Position numbers and translations under genes: made by a program | Assembly (NCBI GenBank): GCA_049324435.1 | Contig: JBMOOQ010000003.1 | Span: 1 to 64,000, forward strand | Reading direction: 5' to 3' | DNA from: Pseudorhodoplanes sp049324435 | Lineage (GTDB): Bacteria; Pseudomonadota; Alphaproteobacteria; Rhizobiales; Xanthobacteraceae | Length of the DNA: 64,000 nt | The notes under the pieces: generated by a model | What the model saw: only the letters and a program-made list of their open reading frames with translations | Databases searched by the model: none | Told to the model about the DNA's origin: nothing | Shown: piece by piece, positions 8,310 through 17,136 of the stretch | How positions within the stretch are numbered: the stretch's first letter is position 1 | Layout of the letters: each line of letters begins with the position of its first letter

Positions 8310-8516
8310 AACCGACAGCGATTCATCTAGACTATCGAATAACAGGTGGGTCTCGAACCGAGCCAAGGTGTTCGCCAAGCACTTGAAGGTTTGACCGCGA
8401 AGCAGCCCGGATCTCTATGCCCAGCAGCCGTCGCCAAGAACTCTCTGACGCTTTCACGAAGCAATGGCAGCGTGTCCGTGGCTGGCTAATCCCGCTAATG
8501 AACAGTGGGCAGGGTC
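8310..8516. other. Gap between fic and the IS256 element
   Basis: No gene or clear signal is seen in these about 200 bases. They are the left flank of the insertion sequence. Confidence 0.4.
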
Positions 8517-9933
8517 GGGTCCCCGGTAGTGGTGTAGCTCGGTGGAGCAAGCTGGGAGCGAGCGCGCCCTCCATAGCGCGGTAGCGAGCGAGCGGCTTGC
8601 GGTGGTCATCGCGAATCACCGGTAGGGTTTGGTCACCCACGACCTGCAACCCAACCGAGGACTCAGCGATGACCGACGAGATGATGACGCTTCGCACGCT
8701 TCTGGAAAAGAGCGCCGACGCCGATCTGTTACGCGAGATGATCGGATTTACCGCCCAGCGTCTGATGGAGCTGGAGGTGGAAGGCAAGACCGGCGCCGGC
8801 TACGGCGAGAAGAGCGCCGATCGGCTTGCCCAGCGCAACGGCTACCGCGACCGGCTGTGGGAGACGCGCGCCGGGACGGTGGAGCTGCGCATCCCGAAGC
8901 TGCGCAAAGGCAGCTACTTCCCGGCCTTCCTGGAGCCGCGGCGGCTGGCCGAGAAGGCGCTCACCGCAGTTGTGCAGGAGGCCTATGTGCACGGCGTCTC
9001 CACCCGCTCGGTCGATGACCTGGTCAAGGCCATGGGCATGACCGGCATCTCCAAGAGCCAGGTCAGCCGGCTGTGCGCGGAGATCGACGAGAAGGTGAAG
9101 GCGTTCCTGAACCGTCCGCTGGAAGGCGACTGGCCGTATCTGTGGATCGACGCAACCTACCTGAAGGTGCGCCAGAGCGGGCGCATCGTGTCGGTCGCGG
9201 TGATCGTCGCGGTCGGCGTCAACTCAGACGGCCGCCGCGAGGTCCTTGGCATGGATATTGGCCCCCCCGAGGCCGAGCCCTGCTGGACCGAGTTCCTGCG
9301 CAAGCTCGCCCGCCGGGGCCTGCGCGGGGTCAAGCTGGTCATCTCGGATGCCCATGAGGGCATCAAGGCCGCGGTCGCCAAGGTGTTCAATGCTTCGTGG
9401 CAACGCTGCTGCGTGCACTTCATGCGCAACGTCCTGGCGCATGCCGGCCGCCAGGGAAGGCGCGTCGTTGCAGCCTTCATCGGCACCGCCTTCGTGCAGG
9501 ACGACGCCGAGGCCGCGAGCAAGCAATGGCGGGCAGTCGCCGATCGGTTGCGTCCCAAGGTGCCCAAGCTTGCCGCACTGATGGACGAGGCCGAGGCGGA
9601 TGTGCTCGCCTTCATGAGCTTCCCCAAGGACCATCGGGCGAAAATCCATTCGATCAATCCGCTCGAACGGCTCAATGGCGAGATCAAGCGGCGGACCGAC
9701 GTCGTCGGCATCTTCCCCAATGAGGACGCGATCATGCGACTCGTCGGCGCCCTGTTGCTCGAACAGAATGACGAATGGGCAGTTCAGCGGGGACGCTACA
9801 TGAGTCTGGAAACCATCGCCCCGTTGAGCGATGATCCGATCGTCAAGCTGCCCGCCGTGGCAGCCGGATAAATTGGCCAGCCCTGCCGGGCATCACGATG
9901 GCGCCGCCGCTGTTACACCACGCCCTGGGACAC
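8517..9933 (+). mobile_element. IS256-family insertion sequence, apparently complete
   Basis: The transposase gene is flanked by imperfect inverted repeats of about 24 bases. The left one is at 8517-8540 (GGGTCCCCGGTAGTGGTGTA), the right one at 9910-9933. They share GTCCC, GG and GTGGTGTA at matching positions. The implied length of about 1417 bases suits the family. The eight bases outside each end are different, so no target duplication is visible. The exact ends are therefore provisional. Confidence 0.65.
8669..9871 (+). CDS. IS256-family transposase
   Basis: The 400-residue product is full length for the family. It has the mutator-type core: D161 in LWIDATYLKVR, D227 in LVISDAHEGIK and E333 in INPLERLNGEIKRR, the DDE triad. 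CCVHFMRNVL sits between the second and third acids as usual. The enzyme would excise and insert its element by a copy-out route through a circular intermediate, as known for IS256. The ATG at 8669 is chosen because homologues begin near TDEMMTLRTLLEK; an upstream start at 8597 would read through the terminal region. No stop or frameshift is seen, so the copy may be active. Confidence 0.93.
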   Translation: MTDEMMTLRTLLEKSADADLLREMIGFTAQRLMELEVEGKTGAGYGEKSADRLAQRNGYRDRLWETRAGTVELRIPKLRKGSYFPAFLEPRRLAEKALTAVVQEAYVHGVSTRSVDDLVKAMGMTGISKSQVSRLCAEIDEKVKAFLNRPLEGDWPYLWIDATYLKVRQSGRIVSVAVIVAVGVNSDGRREVLGMDIGPPEAEPCWTEFLRKLARRGLRGVKLVISDAHEGIKAAVAKVFNASWQRCCVHFMRNVLAHAGRQGRRVVAAFIGTAFVQDDAEAASKQWRAVADRLRPKVPKLAALMDEAEADVLAFMSFPKDHRAKIHSINPLERLNGEIKRRTDVVGIFPNEDAIMRLVGALLLEQNDEWAVQRGRYMSLETIAPLSDDPIVKLPAVAAG

Positions 9934-10275
9934 GATCTCATCGCTTGAACCAGGGCCGGGCGCCGCTCAGCCCAAAATCAAAAGCGCGAAAGATTCTGAA
10001 CACTTCCTCCTGCTCACCGCGCATCGTTTCCCTGCTCGAGTGGAAACAATTCCCTGCGGCAGCACGCGATTTCCCTGCTACAGACCCGATCAACTCCCTG
10101 GTCGCCGCGCCTTCAAATTCGTTTCGGCCTTATGTTTTGGGCCCTTTTGCGAGAGCAAGCTAAACCTGTACAAGATTCCCTGCAAAACCACTTCGTAATC
10201 AACGGCAGACAGCCTCGTGCTGGCTAATCCGCCGGCAAACCTCGATCATCGTTTGGAAACTGAAAACGGTGCAGC
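9934..10275. other. Gene-free gap holding a repeated TTCCCTGC motif
   Basis: No convincing gene is present in these 342 bases. Copies of TTCCCTGC start at 10028, 10050, 10071 and 10176, with a related CTCCCTGG at 10094. The spacing of 21-23 bases changes reading frame from copy to copy, so the pattern is not a protein repeat. It forms the right flank of the insertion sequence and the border to the core-like region. Confidence 0.5.
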
Positions 10276-10749
10276 CTACTGCCGCTGGGCCTCGGCCGTG
10301 AGGCCACGTTCCGACTCGAATGCCGTGAACGGGTTGAGCCCATGCTGCTGGCATTGCGCAAGCACACTACCGACATCGATGCGGTCTCGGGAAATCTCGA
10401 TCAACCGGGCCTGACGGACCTGACCGTCGCGGGTTTCGATCGACGCGATGAACGGGCGGAAGCCGACCCAGGCGCCGGACTGCGTCTGCGCATTCAGTTG
10501 GCCGCAATAATATTCGATTTCGGCCGGCGACTTCGGAAATTTCGCCCACCGGAACTCGGCGAAGGCCGGATTTGGCAGTGTCGCCGCGACGCCTTGCCGG
10601 ACAATCGCCTTCTCGGACTCCGTCAAAGACCGCGTTTCCACATCCGCGTAGCGTGCGGGAATTGCCGCTGCCGGAACCAGCGGGTTTTCGCGCAAGCACC
10701 CGGTGCAGCTGACGGCGACGATTGAAAGGGCGATCAATTTCTTCATCAA
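10276..10749 (-). CDS. Putative small lipoprotein, unknown function
   Basis: The 157-residue product begins MMKKLIALSIVAVSCTGC, a short basic start, a hydrophobic stretch and a cysteine at 18. This is a weak lipobox (CTGC rather than the usual LAGC), so attachment to a membrane lipid is likely but not certain. The mature part contains LTESEKAIVRQGVAATLPNP and FRWAKFPKSPAEIEYYCGQL, then FRPFIASIETRDGQV. Similar exported proteins of unknown role are common in Bradyrhizobium relatives. It has no operon partner: the next gene is divergent. Function is not known. Confidence 0.75.
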   Translation of the reverse strand: MMKKLIALSIVAVSCTGCLRENPLVPAAAIPARYADVETRSLTESEKAIVRQGVAATLPNPAFAEFRWAKFPKSPAEIEYYCGQLNAQTQSGAWVGFRPFIASIETRDGQVRQARLIEISRDRIDVGSVLAQCQQHGLNPFTAFESERGLTAEAQRQ

Positions 10750-10869
10750 AGCAACGCGCGAAGGAGCGGCAGGACAAATCTTCGACTCTGTTAATTCTGA
10801 ACGCAGGTTAACGCCGTCGAGACGGCTTTTCGATGTCGTTTAAGGCATGGGAACCAGAAAGACGTCACC

Positions 10870-11019
10870 GTGGCAAACGCGCAACGCAAAGCACAACTAT
10901 CTGGAAAATATAAACATTTTCAGATAGCCGTCAAAAACGGAGGGTTCTTAAACGAGCATGGCGTAGTTCTCCCCCCGGGACCGGAAATAGCATTGTATCC
11001 TTGGGATGCTGTCAGTTAA
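10870..11019 (+). CDS. Possible 49-residue small protein
   Basis: A GTG at 10870 opens a frame of 50 codons ending in TAA at 11017-11019. It has no low-complexity stretches and an ordinary-looking composition: QLSGKYKHFQIAVKNGG, then NEHGVVLPPGPEIALYPWDA. It lies alone in the 336-base gap before kdsD. No ribosome binding site stands out at the GTG, and a palindrome at 10897-10927 lies within the frame, so the coding reading competes with a regulatory or RNA-structure reading. I do not recognise a family. Confidence 0.3.
   Translation: MANAQRKAQLSGKYKHFQIAVKNGGFLNEHGVVLPPGPEIALYPWDAVS
10897..10927. repeat. Inverted repeat upstream of kdsD
   Basis: CTATCTGGAAAAT (10897-10909) pairs with ATTTTCAGATAG (10916-10927) with one bulged base and a six-base loop. 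A short CCGT/ACGG hairpin follows at 10928-10940. The rest of 10750-11085 shows no clear sigma-70 promoter that I could assign with confidence. The element could be an operator, an RNA hairpin or part of the small reading frame listed at 10870. Confidence 0.5.
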
Positions 11020-11085
11020 TGGAAGGGTGCCCCGGGGCGGTAATCGCTGCGCAAGGGCCTGTGGCGCTCTGGAAAGTCTCACATC

Positions 11086-12096
11086 ATGGCGGAAGCGAAG
11101 GTACAGGCGACATCGGGCGCGAGCGATCGCGAGGCCAGCATCATTCGTTCGGCGCTGCACACCCTCGATGCGGCGCGCGGCGGTATTGTCGCACTGTCGG
11201 CTGCGCTAAAGGACGGGCTCGGCCAGTCTCTGATTGCGGCGGTCGAACTCATACGCGGGTCCCAAGGACGCCTGATTGTCACCGGCATGGGCAAATCCGG
11301 CCATGTCGCGCGCAAGCTCGCCGCGACCTTTGCATCTACCGGCACACCGGCCTTCTTTGTCCATCCGAGCGAAGCCAGCCATGGCGATCTCGGAATGATC
11401 CAGGACGAAGATGCGGTTCTCGCTCTGTCCTGGTCAGGCGAGACCGCCGAATTGAAGAACATTATCGACTACGCCAAGCGCCGCAACATTGCGCTGATCG
11501 GCATGACCTCGGATGCCAGTTCGACGCTTGGCCGCGCCGCCGATATCGTCCTTGCGCTTCCGCAGGCGCGCGAAGCCTGTCCGCACAATCTCGCCCCCAC
11601 CACGTCGTCGCTGATGCAGCTCGCCATCGGCGACGCGCTCGCCGTCGCGCTTCTGGAGAGCCGTGGTTTCTCCGCCCAGCAATTTCATGTGCTGCATCCA
11701 GGCGGCAAGTTGGGCGCTCTCCTGAAATTCGCCCGCGACGTTATGCGCACCGGCGACGCGCTGCCGATCGCGCGCACCGGATCTCATATGGCGGAAGCCG
11801 TGGTCGAAATGTCCGCCAAGGGTGTCGGCTGTATCGGGATTGTGGATACGCGCGGTCAATTGTGCGGCATCATCACCGACGGCGATCTGCGCCGGCACAT
11901 GCGTCCCGGACTGACCGAAGCCACGGTCGACGAAGTCATGACCAAAAATCCGAAATCCTGCCGCCCAGACCAACTGGTCAGCGAAATTATCGAGACGCTG
12001 AACTCGGCAAAAATCACCGCGATGTTTGTCGTCGAAGGCAATCGTCCGGTCGGCGTGGTGCATTTGCACGATCTTCTCCGCATCGGCGTTGCCTGA
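11086..12096 (+). CDS. kdsD: Arabinose-5-phosphate isomerase, KpsF/GutQ family
   Basis: The 336-residue protein has a sugar isomerase (SIS) domain at residues about 45-190, with LIVTGMGKSGHVARKLAATF and ASHGDLGMI. Two CBS domains follow at about 215-335. This is the standard KdsD/KpsF architecture. The enzyme interconverts ribulose 5-phosphate and arabinose 5-phosphate, the first step towards Kdo in the LPS inner core, in the cytoplasm. Length matches the family. It starts a rightward group with a sugar-phosphate transferase and an epimerase, which fits LPS or O-chain synthesis. The SIS-CBS-CBS layout distinguishes it from the heptose isomerase GmhA, which lacks CBS domains. Confidence 0.92.
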   Translation: MAEAKVQATSGASDREASIIRSALHTLDAARGGIVALSAALKDGLGQSLIAAVELIRGSQGRLIVTGMGKSGHVARKLAATFASTGTPAFFVHPSEASHGDLGMIQDEDAVLALSWSGETAELKNIIDYAKRRNIALIGMTSDASSTLGRAADIVLALPQAREACPHNLAPTTSSLMQLAIGDALAVALLESRGFSAQQFHVLHPGGKLGALLKFARDVMRTGDALPIARTGSHMAEAVVEMSAKGVGCIGIVDTRGQLCGIITDGDLRRHMRPGLTEATVDEVMTKNPKSCRPDQLVSEIIETLNSAKITAMFVVEGNRPVGVVHLHDLLRIGVA

Positions 12097-12105
12097 CTTA
12101 CAGAA

Positions 12106-13146
12106 ATGACTGCCCTGCTTGAGCCATTCCGGCACTGGACGATGGCCGGAGTGGCAATTGTTGCCGCCGCAGCCGCCTTGACGGCTTTCCTCATTGTGCT
12201 GCTTCGGCCTTGGCTGGTCAGATACGCGATGGCCCGGCCGAATGCGCGCTCATCGCATACGACTCCGACACCGCAGGGCGGCGGAATCGCAGTCATCGCC
12301 GCTTTCATCGTGGTTTCGACCGCCGGGCTGCTCGCGACCGGGACGGCTCCGGCAGAGATGGTACCGGCACTCGGAACGGTTTTCGTCGCAACCGCCCTGA
12401 TCGCTGCGTTGGGCGGCCTGGATGACGTGCGGCCGGTTGCCGTTATACCTCGGTTGGTCTTGCAGATCCTTGTGGTGGGCCTGGTGATCGCCTCCCTCCC
12501 TCCCGGATTCCAGATGACGCCGTTCCTGCCGTGGTGGATCGAGCGCGCCCTGCTGGTTCTGGGCGGCGTCTGGTTCGTGAATCTGACCAACTTCATGGAC
12601 GGACTTGACTGGATGACCGTCGCCGAATTCGTGCCTTTAACGGCGGGGCTGATTCTGCTCGGCGCTTATGGCGCACTTCCGCACTATGCTGTCGTTTGTG
12701 CGCTGGCCTTGCTTGGCGCCCTGATCGGATTTGCGCCCTTCAATCGCCCGGTAGCGCGATTGTTTCTCGGCGATGTCGGCAGCCTGCCGCTTGGCCTCCT
12801 CGGCGGCTGGCTGCTGGCACTGCTCGCCGACAAGGGCCACCTCGCGGCGGCGCTCTTGCTCCCTCTTTACTACCTCATGGACGCGACGGTCACGCTGGTC
12901 CGGCGGCTCGCACGCGGCGAGCAAGTCTGGCAGGCGCACCGCACGCATTTTTACCAGCGCGCAACTGACAACGGTTTCTCCGTCCGGCAAATCGTTGCCC
13001 GCGTTTTCTGCGTCAACATCGTCTTGGTTGGTCTTGCCGTGCTGTGCGTGCGGATCAATACTCCGGCGGTCGAGATTGCGGCGCTGATCGTCGGCGCTGT
13101 GATTGTAAGCTGGTTGTTGATGCGGTTTTCACGAAAGCAGGCGTGA
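12106..13146 (+). CDS. WecA/WbpL-type undecaprenyl-phosphate sugar-1-phosphate transferase
   Basis: The 346-residue polytopic membrane protein has the family motifs in order: PQGGG near residue 57, GLDDVRP near 104, NLTNFMDGLDWM near 160 with the metal-binding aspartates, FLGDVGSLPLG near 220 and HRTHFYQRA near 280. About ten membrane segments are apparent. Such enzymes move a HexNAc-1-phosphate from a UDP-sugar to undecaprenyl phosphate at the inner membrane and so start an O-chain or capsule repeat. The sugar (GlcNAc, FucNAc or QuiNAc) cannot be told from sequence. Together with the adjoining epimerase, the pair resembles the WbpL/WbpV arrangement of O-antigen loci. Confidence 0.88.
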   Translation: MTALLEPFRHWTMAGVAIVAAAAALTAFLIVLLRPWLVRYAMARPNARSSHTTPTPQGGGIAVIAAFIVVSTAGLLATGTAPAEMVPALGTVFVATALIAALGGLDDVRPVAVIPRLVLQILVVGLVIASLPPGFQMTPFLPWWIERALLVLGGVWFVNLTNFMDGLDWMTVAEFVPLTAGLILLGAYGALPHYAVVCALALLGALIGFAPFNRPVARLFLGDVGSLPLGLLGGWLLALLADKGHLAAALLLPLYYLMDATVTLVRRLARGEQVWQAHRTHFYQRATDNGFSVRQIVARVFCVNIVLVGLAVLCVRINTPAVEIAALIVGAVIVSWLLMRFSRKQA

Positions 13147-14063
13147 TGCGGGTGCTGGTCACCGGCGCGAGCGGATTCGTCGGACGCGCTTTGACTCAAA
13201 GCCTGTCGCGAGCCGGGTACCATGTGCGCGCAGCCGCGCGCGACCGGTCGAAAATCCCGGCGGCGGAGTTCGTGGAGGCGGTCCAGATGCCCGACCTCTC
13301 ACGGCCGGTCAATTGGCGCCCTTTGCTCACGGACGTGGACGCCGTGGTGCATCTGGCCGGCGTTGCGCATGTTTCCAAGACAATTCCCGTTGCAACATAC
13401 GACCGCATCAACCGCCTTGCGACCAAGGAACTCGCGCTTCAGGCATCGCTGATGTCAAACGTCAGGCGACTGGTTTTTGTATCCTCGATCCGGGCACAGA
13501 CCGGACCATCTGCGGATCACGTCCTGACCGAAGACGATCCGCCGCAACCGACCGACGCCTATGGCCGCTCGAAGCTCGCGGCCGAAGCCTTCGTGCGTGG
13601 CTATGGGGTGCCCTATACGATCCTGAGACCGGTCGTCATTTACGGCAAAGGCGTGCGAGCCAACATCGCGCAGCTGACACGGCTTGCTGCCATGCCTGTA
13701 CCGCTTCCGTTTGGCGCCTTCAGAAAGAGGCGTTCGCTGCTGGCCTTGGAAAACATGCTGTCGGCCGTCCAATTCGTGCTGGAGCATCCCGCCACTGCGG
13801 GAGAGACCTATCTCGTCGCCGATCCTGTCCCAATGTCGCTCGCCGAGATGATTACCACGTTGCGCGAGGCGCGAGGCCGTTCGCCCAAACTCGTATCAAT
13901 TCCGGAAAAATGGATTGGCGCATCGCTCCGCATCATAGGGAAATCCAGCGCATGGGAGCGCATTGGAAACTCGCTCGTGGCCGACATATCCAAATTGCGG
14001 GAAGCCGGATGGCGGCCCCCGACCGACACCCGTCACGCGCTGGCGCGGATGGCCAGGAAATAG
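13146..14063 (+). CDS. NAD-dependent epimerase/dehydratase (SDR), O-antigen type
   Basis: The 305-residue product begins RVLVTGASGFVGRALTQSL, a GxxGxxG dinucleotide-binding loop, and has the YxxxK pair in DAYGRSKLAAE. It is an extended short-chain dehydrogenase acting on nucleotide sugars. The ATG at 13146 shares its first base with the previous stop (TGATG), which fixes the start and indicates coupled translation with the sugar-phosphate transferase. In O-antigen loci such genes beside WbpL-type enzymes supply 4-keto reduction or 4-epimerisation of the first sugar. The precise substrate is unknown. The 41-base gap after it separates it from the convergent capD-like gene. Confidence 0.85.
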   Translation: MRVLVTGASGFVGRALTQSLSRAGYHVRAAARDRSKIPAAEFVEAVQMPDLSRPVNWRPLLTDVDAVVHLAGVAHVSKTIPVATYDRINRLATKELALQASLMSNVRRLVFVSSIRAQTGPSADHVLTEDDPPQPTDAYGRSKLAAEAFVRGYGVPYTILRPVVIYGKGVRANIAQLTRLAAMPVPLPFGAFRKRRSLLALENMLSAVQFVLEHPATAGETYLVADPVPMSLAEMITTLREARGRSPKLVSIPEKWIGASLRIIGKSSAWERIGNSLVADISKLREAGWRPPTDTRHALARMARK

Positions 14064-14104
14064 CGATCAAGCGGTTCGTGTGGGGTCTGCGTTGTTCAGC
14101 GAGG

Positions 14105-16036
14105 TTACGCCGCTTCGCCCTTGAAGTCAGGCACCGCATCACGCAGCACCCGGTAGATCGTTGAACGGTCTTCGCGCACCAGCGCATGCTCCAACGTGGC
14201 AAGCCACGCGCGCATGGTGTCGAGCGAAGGCGAAAGCGGACGTGCCGCGACCACGCCGGGGATGCCGATCTCCACCGTCGGCTCCTCGCGCGCGAACAGG
14301 ATCTCGTGCAACCGTTCGCCCGGTCGAATGCCGGTGAAAGTGATGTCGATATCGCGCCCCGGTTCGAGGCCCGACAGGCGAATGATCCGCTCCGCAAGCT
14401 CCACGATCTTCACGGGCTGGCCCATATTCAGCACATAGACCGCGACATCGGACCGTTCGGGGCCGAGTGCATGGGTGGATGCCGTGACCACAAGGTCGCA
14501 GGCCTCACGGATGGTCATGAAATAACGCACCATATCGGGATGCGTAACGGTGACCGGTCCACCCGCCTCGATTTGCGCCTTGAATTTCGGTACGACCGAA
14601 CCGTTCGAGGCGAGCACATTGCCAAAGCGAACTGCGATCAACCGCATGGGCGTCGTTGTGCCATTGGACTTGCGGGCAAATTGCTGGTCCAGCGCCTGGC
14701 AGTACATTTCCGCAAAGCGCTTGGTGGCGCCCAGCACCGAAACCGGCTCGATGGCCTTGTCGGTGGAGATCATCACCATGGCGCGTGCGCCGGCGGCGGC
14801 GGCGGCGTCGGCGACATTGACCGAACCAAAGACGTTGGTCTTCACGCCCTCGCCCCAGTCCTGTTCAAGAAGCGGCACATGCTTCAGAGCTGCAGAATGG
14901 AACACAATCTCCGGCTTGAAGTCTGCCATCAGGCGCATGATGCGGTCGCGGTCCCGGATGTCCGCAAGACGGCCAATGATCTCGGCATCGGCATTCTTGC
15001 CGCCGAGCGTCTCCAGCACCTGGTGCAGCGCCGGCTCGGAATTCTCGATCACAAGAAGGCGCGCCGCACCGAACGTCACGACCCGGTCGCAGATTTCTGA
15101 ACCGATCGAGCCGCCGCCTCCAGTCACTACGATCGAACGGCCTTTGACGAAATTCTCCAGCCGCCGGTAGTCGATCTTCACGCTGGGACGCAGCAGCAGG
15201 TCTTCGACATTAACCGGCGCAAGCCGCAGAGCCTCAACACTGTCATCGAGCGACGGCAACCGGCTGGTTGTCAGACCCAGCCGGCGCGCCCGCATCAAAA
15301 TGGTGTCCGTCGCGATATCGGGCTCGAACGCAGAGGGTGTCAGCACGACGCGTCGCACGTTCCTGCCGCGTTCGGAAAGTTGAGCTACCGCGCGTTCCAG
15401 ATCGTCGAAGTCACCGACCACGGGAATTCCACGGATCGACTGCCCCTGATCTGCCGGCGACGGCGACAACACACCGACCGGCCAGGTCTTCTTGACCGCT
15501 CCGCTTTCGATCGCACGCAACAGCACTTCGGCATCTGCTGCACGGCCAAGGATCAGTGTCGGCGCTGAATCGTTGCGGATCGCCTTGCTGCGCGACCGAG
15601 AGTAACGGAAATAGCGATAGGCGACCCTGGGACCGCCCAGGAAGAACATCTGCAGCACCCAGTAGATCAGGATCGTGGTTTTGCCGAAGAAGAATGTCCC
15701 GTAGACATTGGGCGCGATCAGGATGTAGTCCAGCACTAGCAACGTGATCGCGATAACAGTTGCCGAACGGAAAATATTGAAAAGATCCGGCAGCGAGGCA
15801 AAGCGCCACTTCGCGCCATCGAGATGAAACAACGAGTAAACGATGCCGGCATAAACCGTCACACCGGGCACGATGAACCATAGCCAGTCGGCTCGCTCGG
15901 CGAGGCCGGCATCCTGGAAGCGGATGTAGAAGGCAGCCAGCAACGCCGCCGCAGTCATCAGGAGATCGTGCGCAACGACCAGCGCCTTGCGGACCGTCAT
16001 GGTGCGGAAATTGAACATTGCGGAACCGGTCTTCAC
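14105..16036 (-). CDS. CapD/FlaA1-type nucleotide-sugar dehydratase/epimerase, membrane form
   Basis: The 643-residue protein has four membrane segments in the first 150 residues, a CoA-binding-like Rossmann region, and a second Rossmann domain starting at SIVVTGGGGSIGSEI. This is the long WbpM/CapD form, which makes 4-keto-6-deoxy-HexNAc nucleotide precursors for O-antigen at the inner membrane. TDKAIEP and GATKRFAEMY are conserved, but the residue usually Met or Tyr ahead of GATKR is Leu here (SVLGATKR). Its ATG overlaps the GT9 stop as ATGA, making it the last gene of the eight-gene hldD operon. Product identity (UDP-QuiNAc path or similar) is inferred. Confidence 0.88.
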   Translation of the reverse strand: MKTGSAMFNFRTMTVRKALVVAHDLLMTAAALLAAFYIRFQDAGLAERADWLWFIVPGVTVYAGIVYSLFHLDGAKWRFASLPDLFNIFRSATVIAITLLVLDYILIAPNVYGTFFFGKTTILIYWVLQMFFLGGPRVAYRYFRYSRSRSKAIRNDSAPTLILGRAADAEVLLRAIESGAVKKTWPVGVLSPSPADQGQSIRGIPVVGDFDDLERAVAQLSERGRNVRRVVLTPSAFEPDIATDTILMRARRLGLTTSRLPSLDDSVEALRLAPVNVEDLLLRPSVKIDYRRLENFVKGRSIVVTGGGGSIGSEICDRVVTFGAARLLVIENSEPALHQVLETLGGKNADAEIIGRLADIRDRDRIMRLMADFKPEIVFHSAALKHVPLLEQDWGEGVKTNVFGSVNVADAAAAAGARAMVMISTDKAIEPVSVLGATKRFAEMYCQALDQQFARKSNGTTTPMRLIAVRFGNVLASNGSVVPKFKAQIEAGGPVTVTHPDMVRYFMTIREACDLVVTASTHALGPERSDVAVYVLNMGQPVKIVELAERIIRLSGLEPGRDIDITFTGIRPGERLHEILFAREEPTVEIGIPGVVAARPLSPSLDTMRAWLATLEHALVREDRSTIYRVLRDAVPDFKGEAA

Positions 16037-17136
16037 TCACTGAATAGCGGCGTTTTCATCCCGGCGCCACCGGTAGATCCGGCAGAAAGCGCCTCCGAGG
16101 CCGCCGCCAGCACCGGTTCCAGCGGCATATAGTCGAGACACAAACTGTGGCTTGTAACCGTCCGCAGGCAGCCCTCGAGTCGGCACGGCATGCAGGGCAG
16201 CGGATCCTGGATCAGCCAGACATTACCGCGACGCTGGACCGAGCCGCGTGAGTCCCACGGCCTTGCAAGTCCGGCCGCGGGCCAGGGCCCCCAGCGCCGC
16301 GGATCGGTCGGACCGTACATTGCGACCGTCGGACATCCGGTTGCCGCCGCCAGATGCGTCATCGACGTGTCCGGGCCCGCAAACAGCCGTGCGCCCCGGA
16401 TCAATGCGGTCAGCTCGCTCCAGCTGACGCGGCCGTCGAGCCGCAATATATCGAGGCCGTCCCAAACCCGGTCGAGATAAGCCCGTTCTACGGATGACGG
16501 TCCGCCGGTCGCAACCAGTTGCAGGCCCTTGCCCGTCAGCAAGCCGGCAAGCGCACGCCAGCCATCCTCACGGAATTGCTTGTACCGGAAGAACGGGACC
16601 GCATGCAGCACCGCATAAGGTGCATCGGGCTGCAGGCTCGGCGGCGAACCGGCCGGAAGGACGATTTCCGGAACGCTCTCGATGCCGATGGCTTGCGCCA
16701 GCAGCAAAGTCTCCTCGACCCGGTGTACATCGGGCCGTGACTCAACCGCATGGCCGAGCAGAGCCGCCTTGACGCGCCCGTTGACATTGGGATCGATCAT
16801 ACCGGCCGTGCGGCGGCCGGCAGCCAATGCGAAGAATGTCGGCCGGTCGCCGGGTTGCGTGCTGATGGCAAGATCGTAGCCGCGCCACAATTGACCCGCG
16901 AACGCGAGCGTCTGCCTGGCGGTGGAACGCGCGGGCACTGCAATCGTCGCGTCGATGTCGGGATTGCCGGCAAGGATTGCCGCCGTATCGGCATAGATCA
17001 GGGCCTCGATCCGTGCCTGCGGCCAAGCGCGCTTGAGGCTGCGGATCAGCGGCGTCGTCAGCAAAACGTCGCCCAACCGCCGCAACGCAACCACGAGAAT
17101 GCGCGGCGCCTCCGGAAGATCGATCCGCTGGCTCAC
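16033..17136 (-). CDS. Glycosyltransferase family 9 (heptosyltransferase-like)
   Basis: From the GTG at 17136 the product has 367 residues. That start is chosen because GTGA overlaps the stop of the O-antigen ligase gene and puts RILVVALRRLGDVLLTTPLI close to the N-terminus, as in the family. The C-terminal half has FAGPDTSMTHLAAATGCPTV and AMYGPTDPRRWGPW, the ADP-heptose-binding region of GT9 enzymes. These add heptose to the LPS inner core in the cytoplasm. Four cysteines near the end (CMPCRLEGCL) are typical of the rhizobial branch. The donor could be ADP-heptose, made by neighbouring HldE and HldD, but the acceptor is unknown. Confidence 0.85.
   Translation of the reverse strand: MSQRIDLPEAPRILVVALRRLGDVLLTTPLIRSLKRAWPQARIEALIYADTAAILAGNPDIDATIAVPARSTARQTLAFAGQLWRGYDLAISTQPGDRPTFFALAAGRRTAGMIDPNVNGRVKAALLGHAVESRPDVHRVEETLLLAQAIGIESVPEIVLPAGSPPSLQPDAPYAVLHAVPFFRYKQFREDGWRALAGLLTGKGLQLVATGGPSSVERAYLDRVWDGLDILRLDGRVSWSELTALIRGARLFAGPDTSMTHLAAATGCPTVAMYGPTDPRRWGPWPAAGLARPWDSRGSVQRRGNVWLIQDPLPCMPCRLEGCLRTVTSHSLCLDYMPLEPVLAAASEALSAGSTGGAGMKTPLFSE

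Noticed and set aside
8501..9950. Target-site duplication of the IS256 element
   Set aside because: GCAGGGTC on the left and GATCTCAT on the right do not match.
11086..12096. Reading the SIS-domain protein as heptose isomerase GmhA
   Set aside because: It carries two CBS domains and KdsD-type length, which GmhA lacks.
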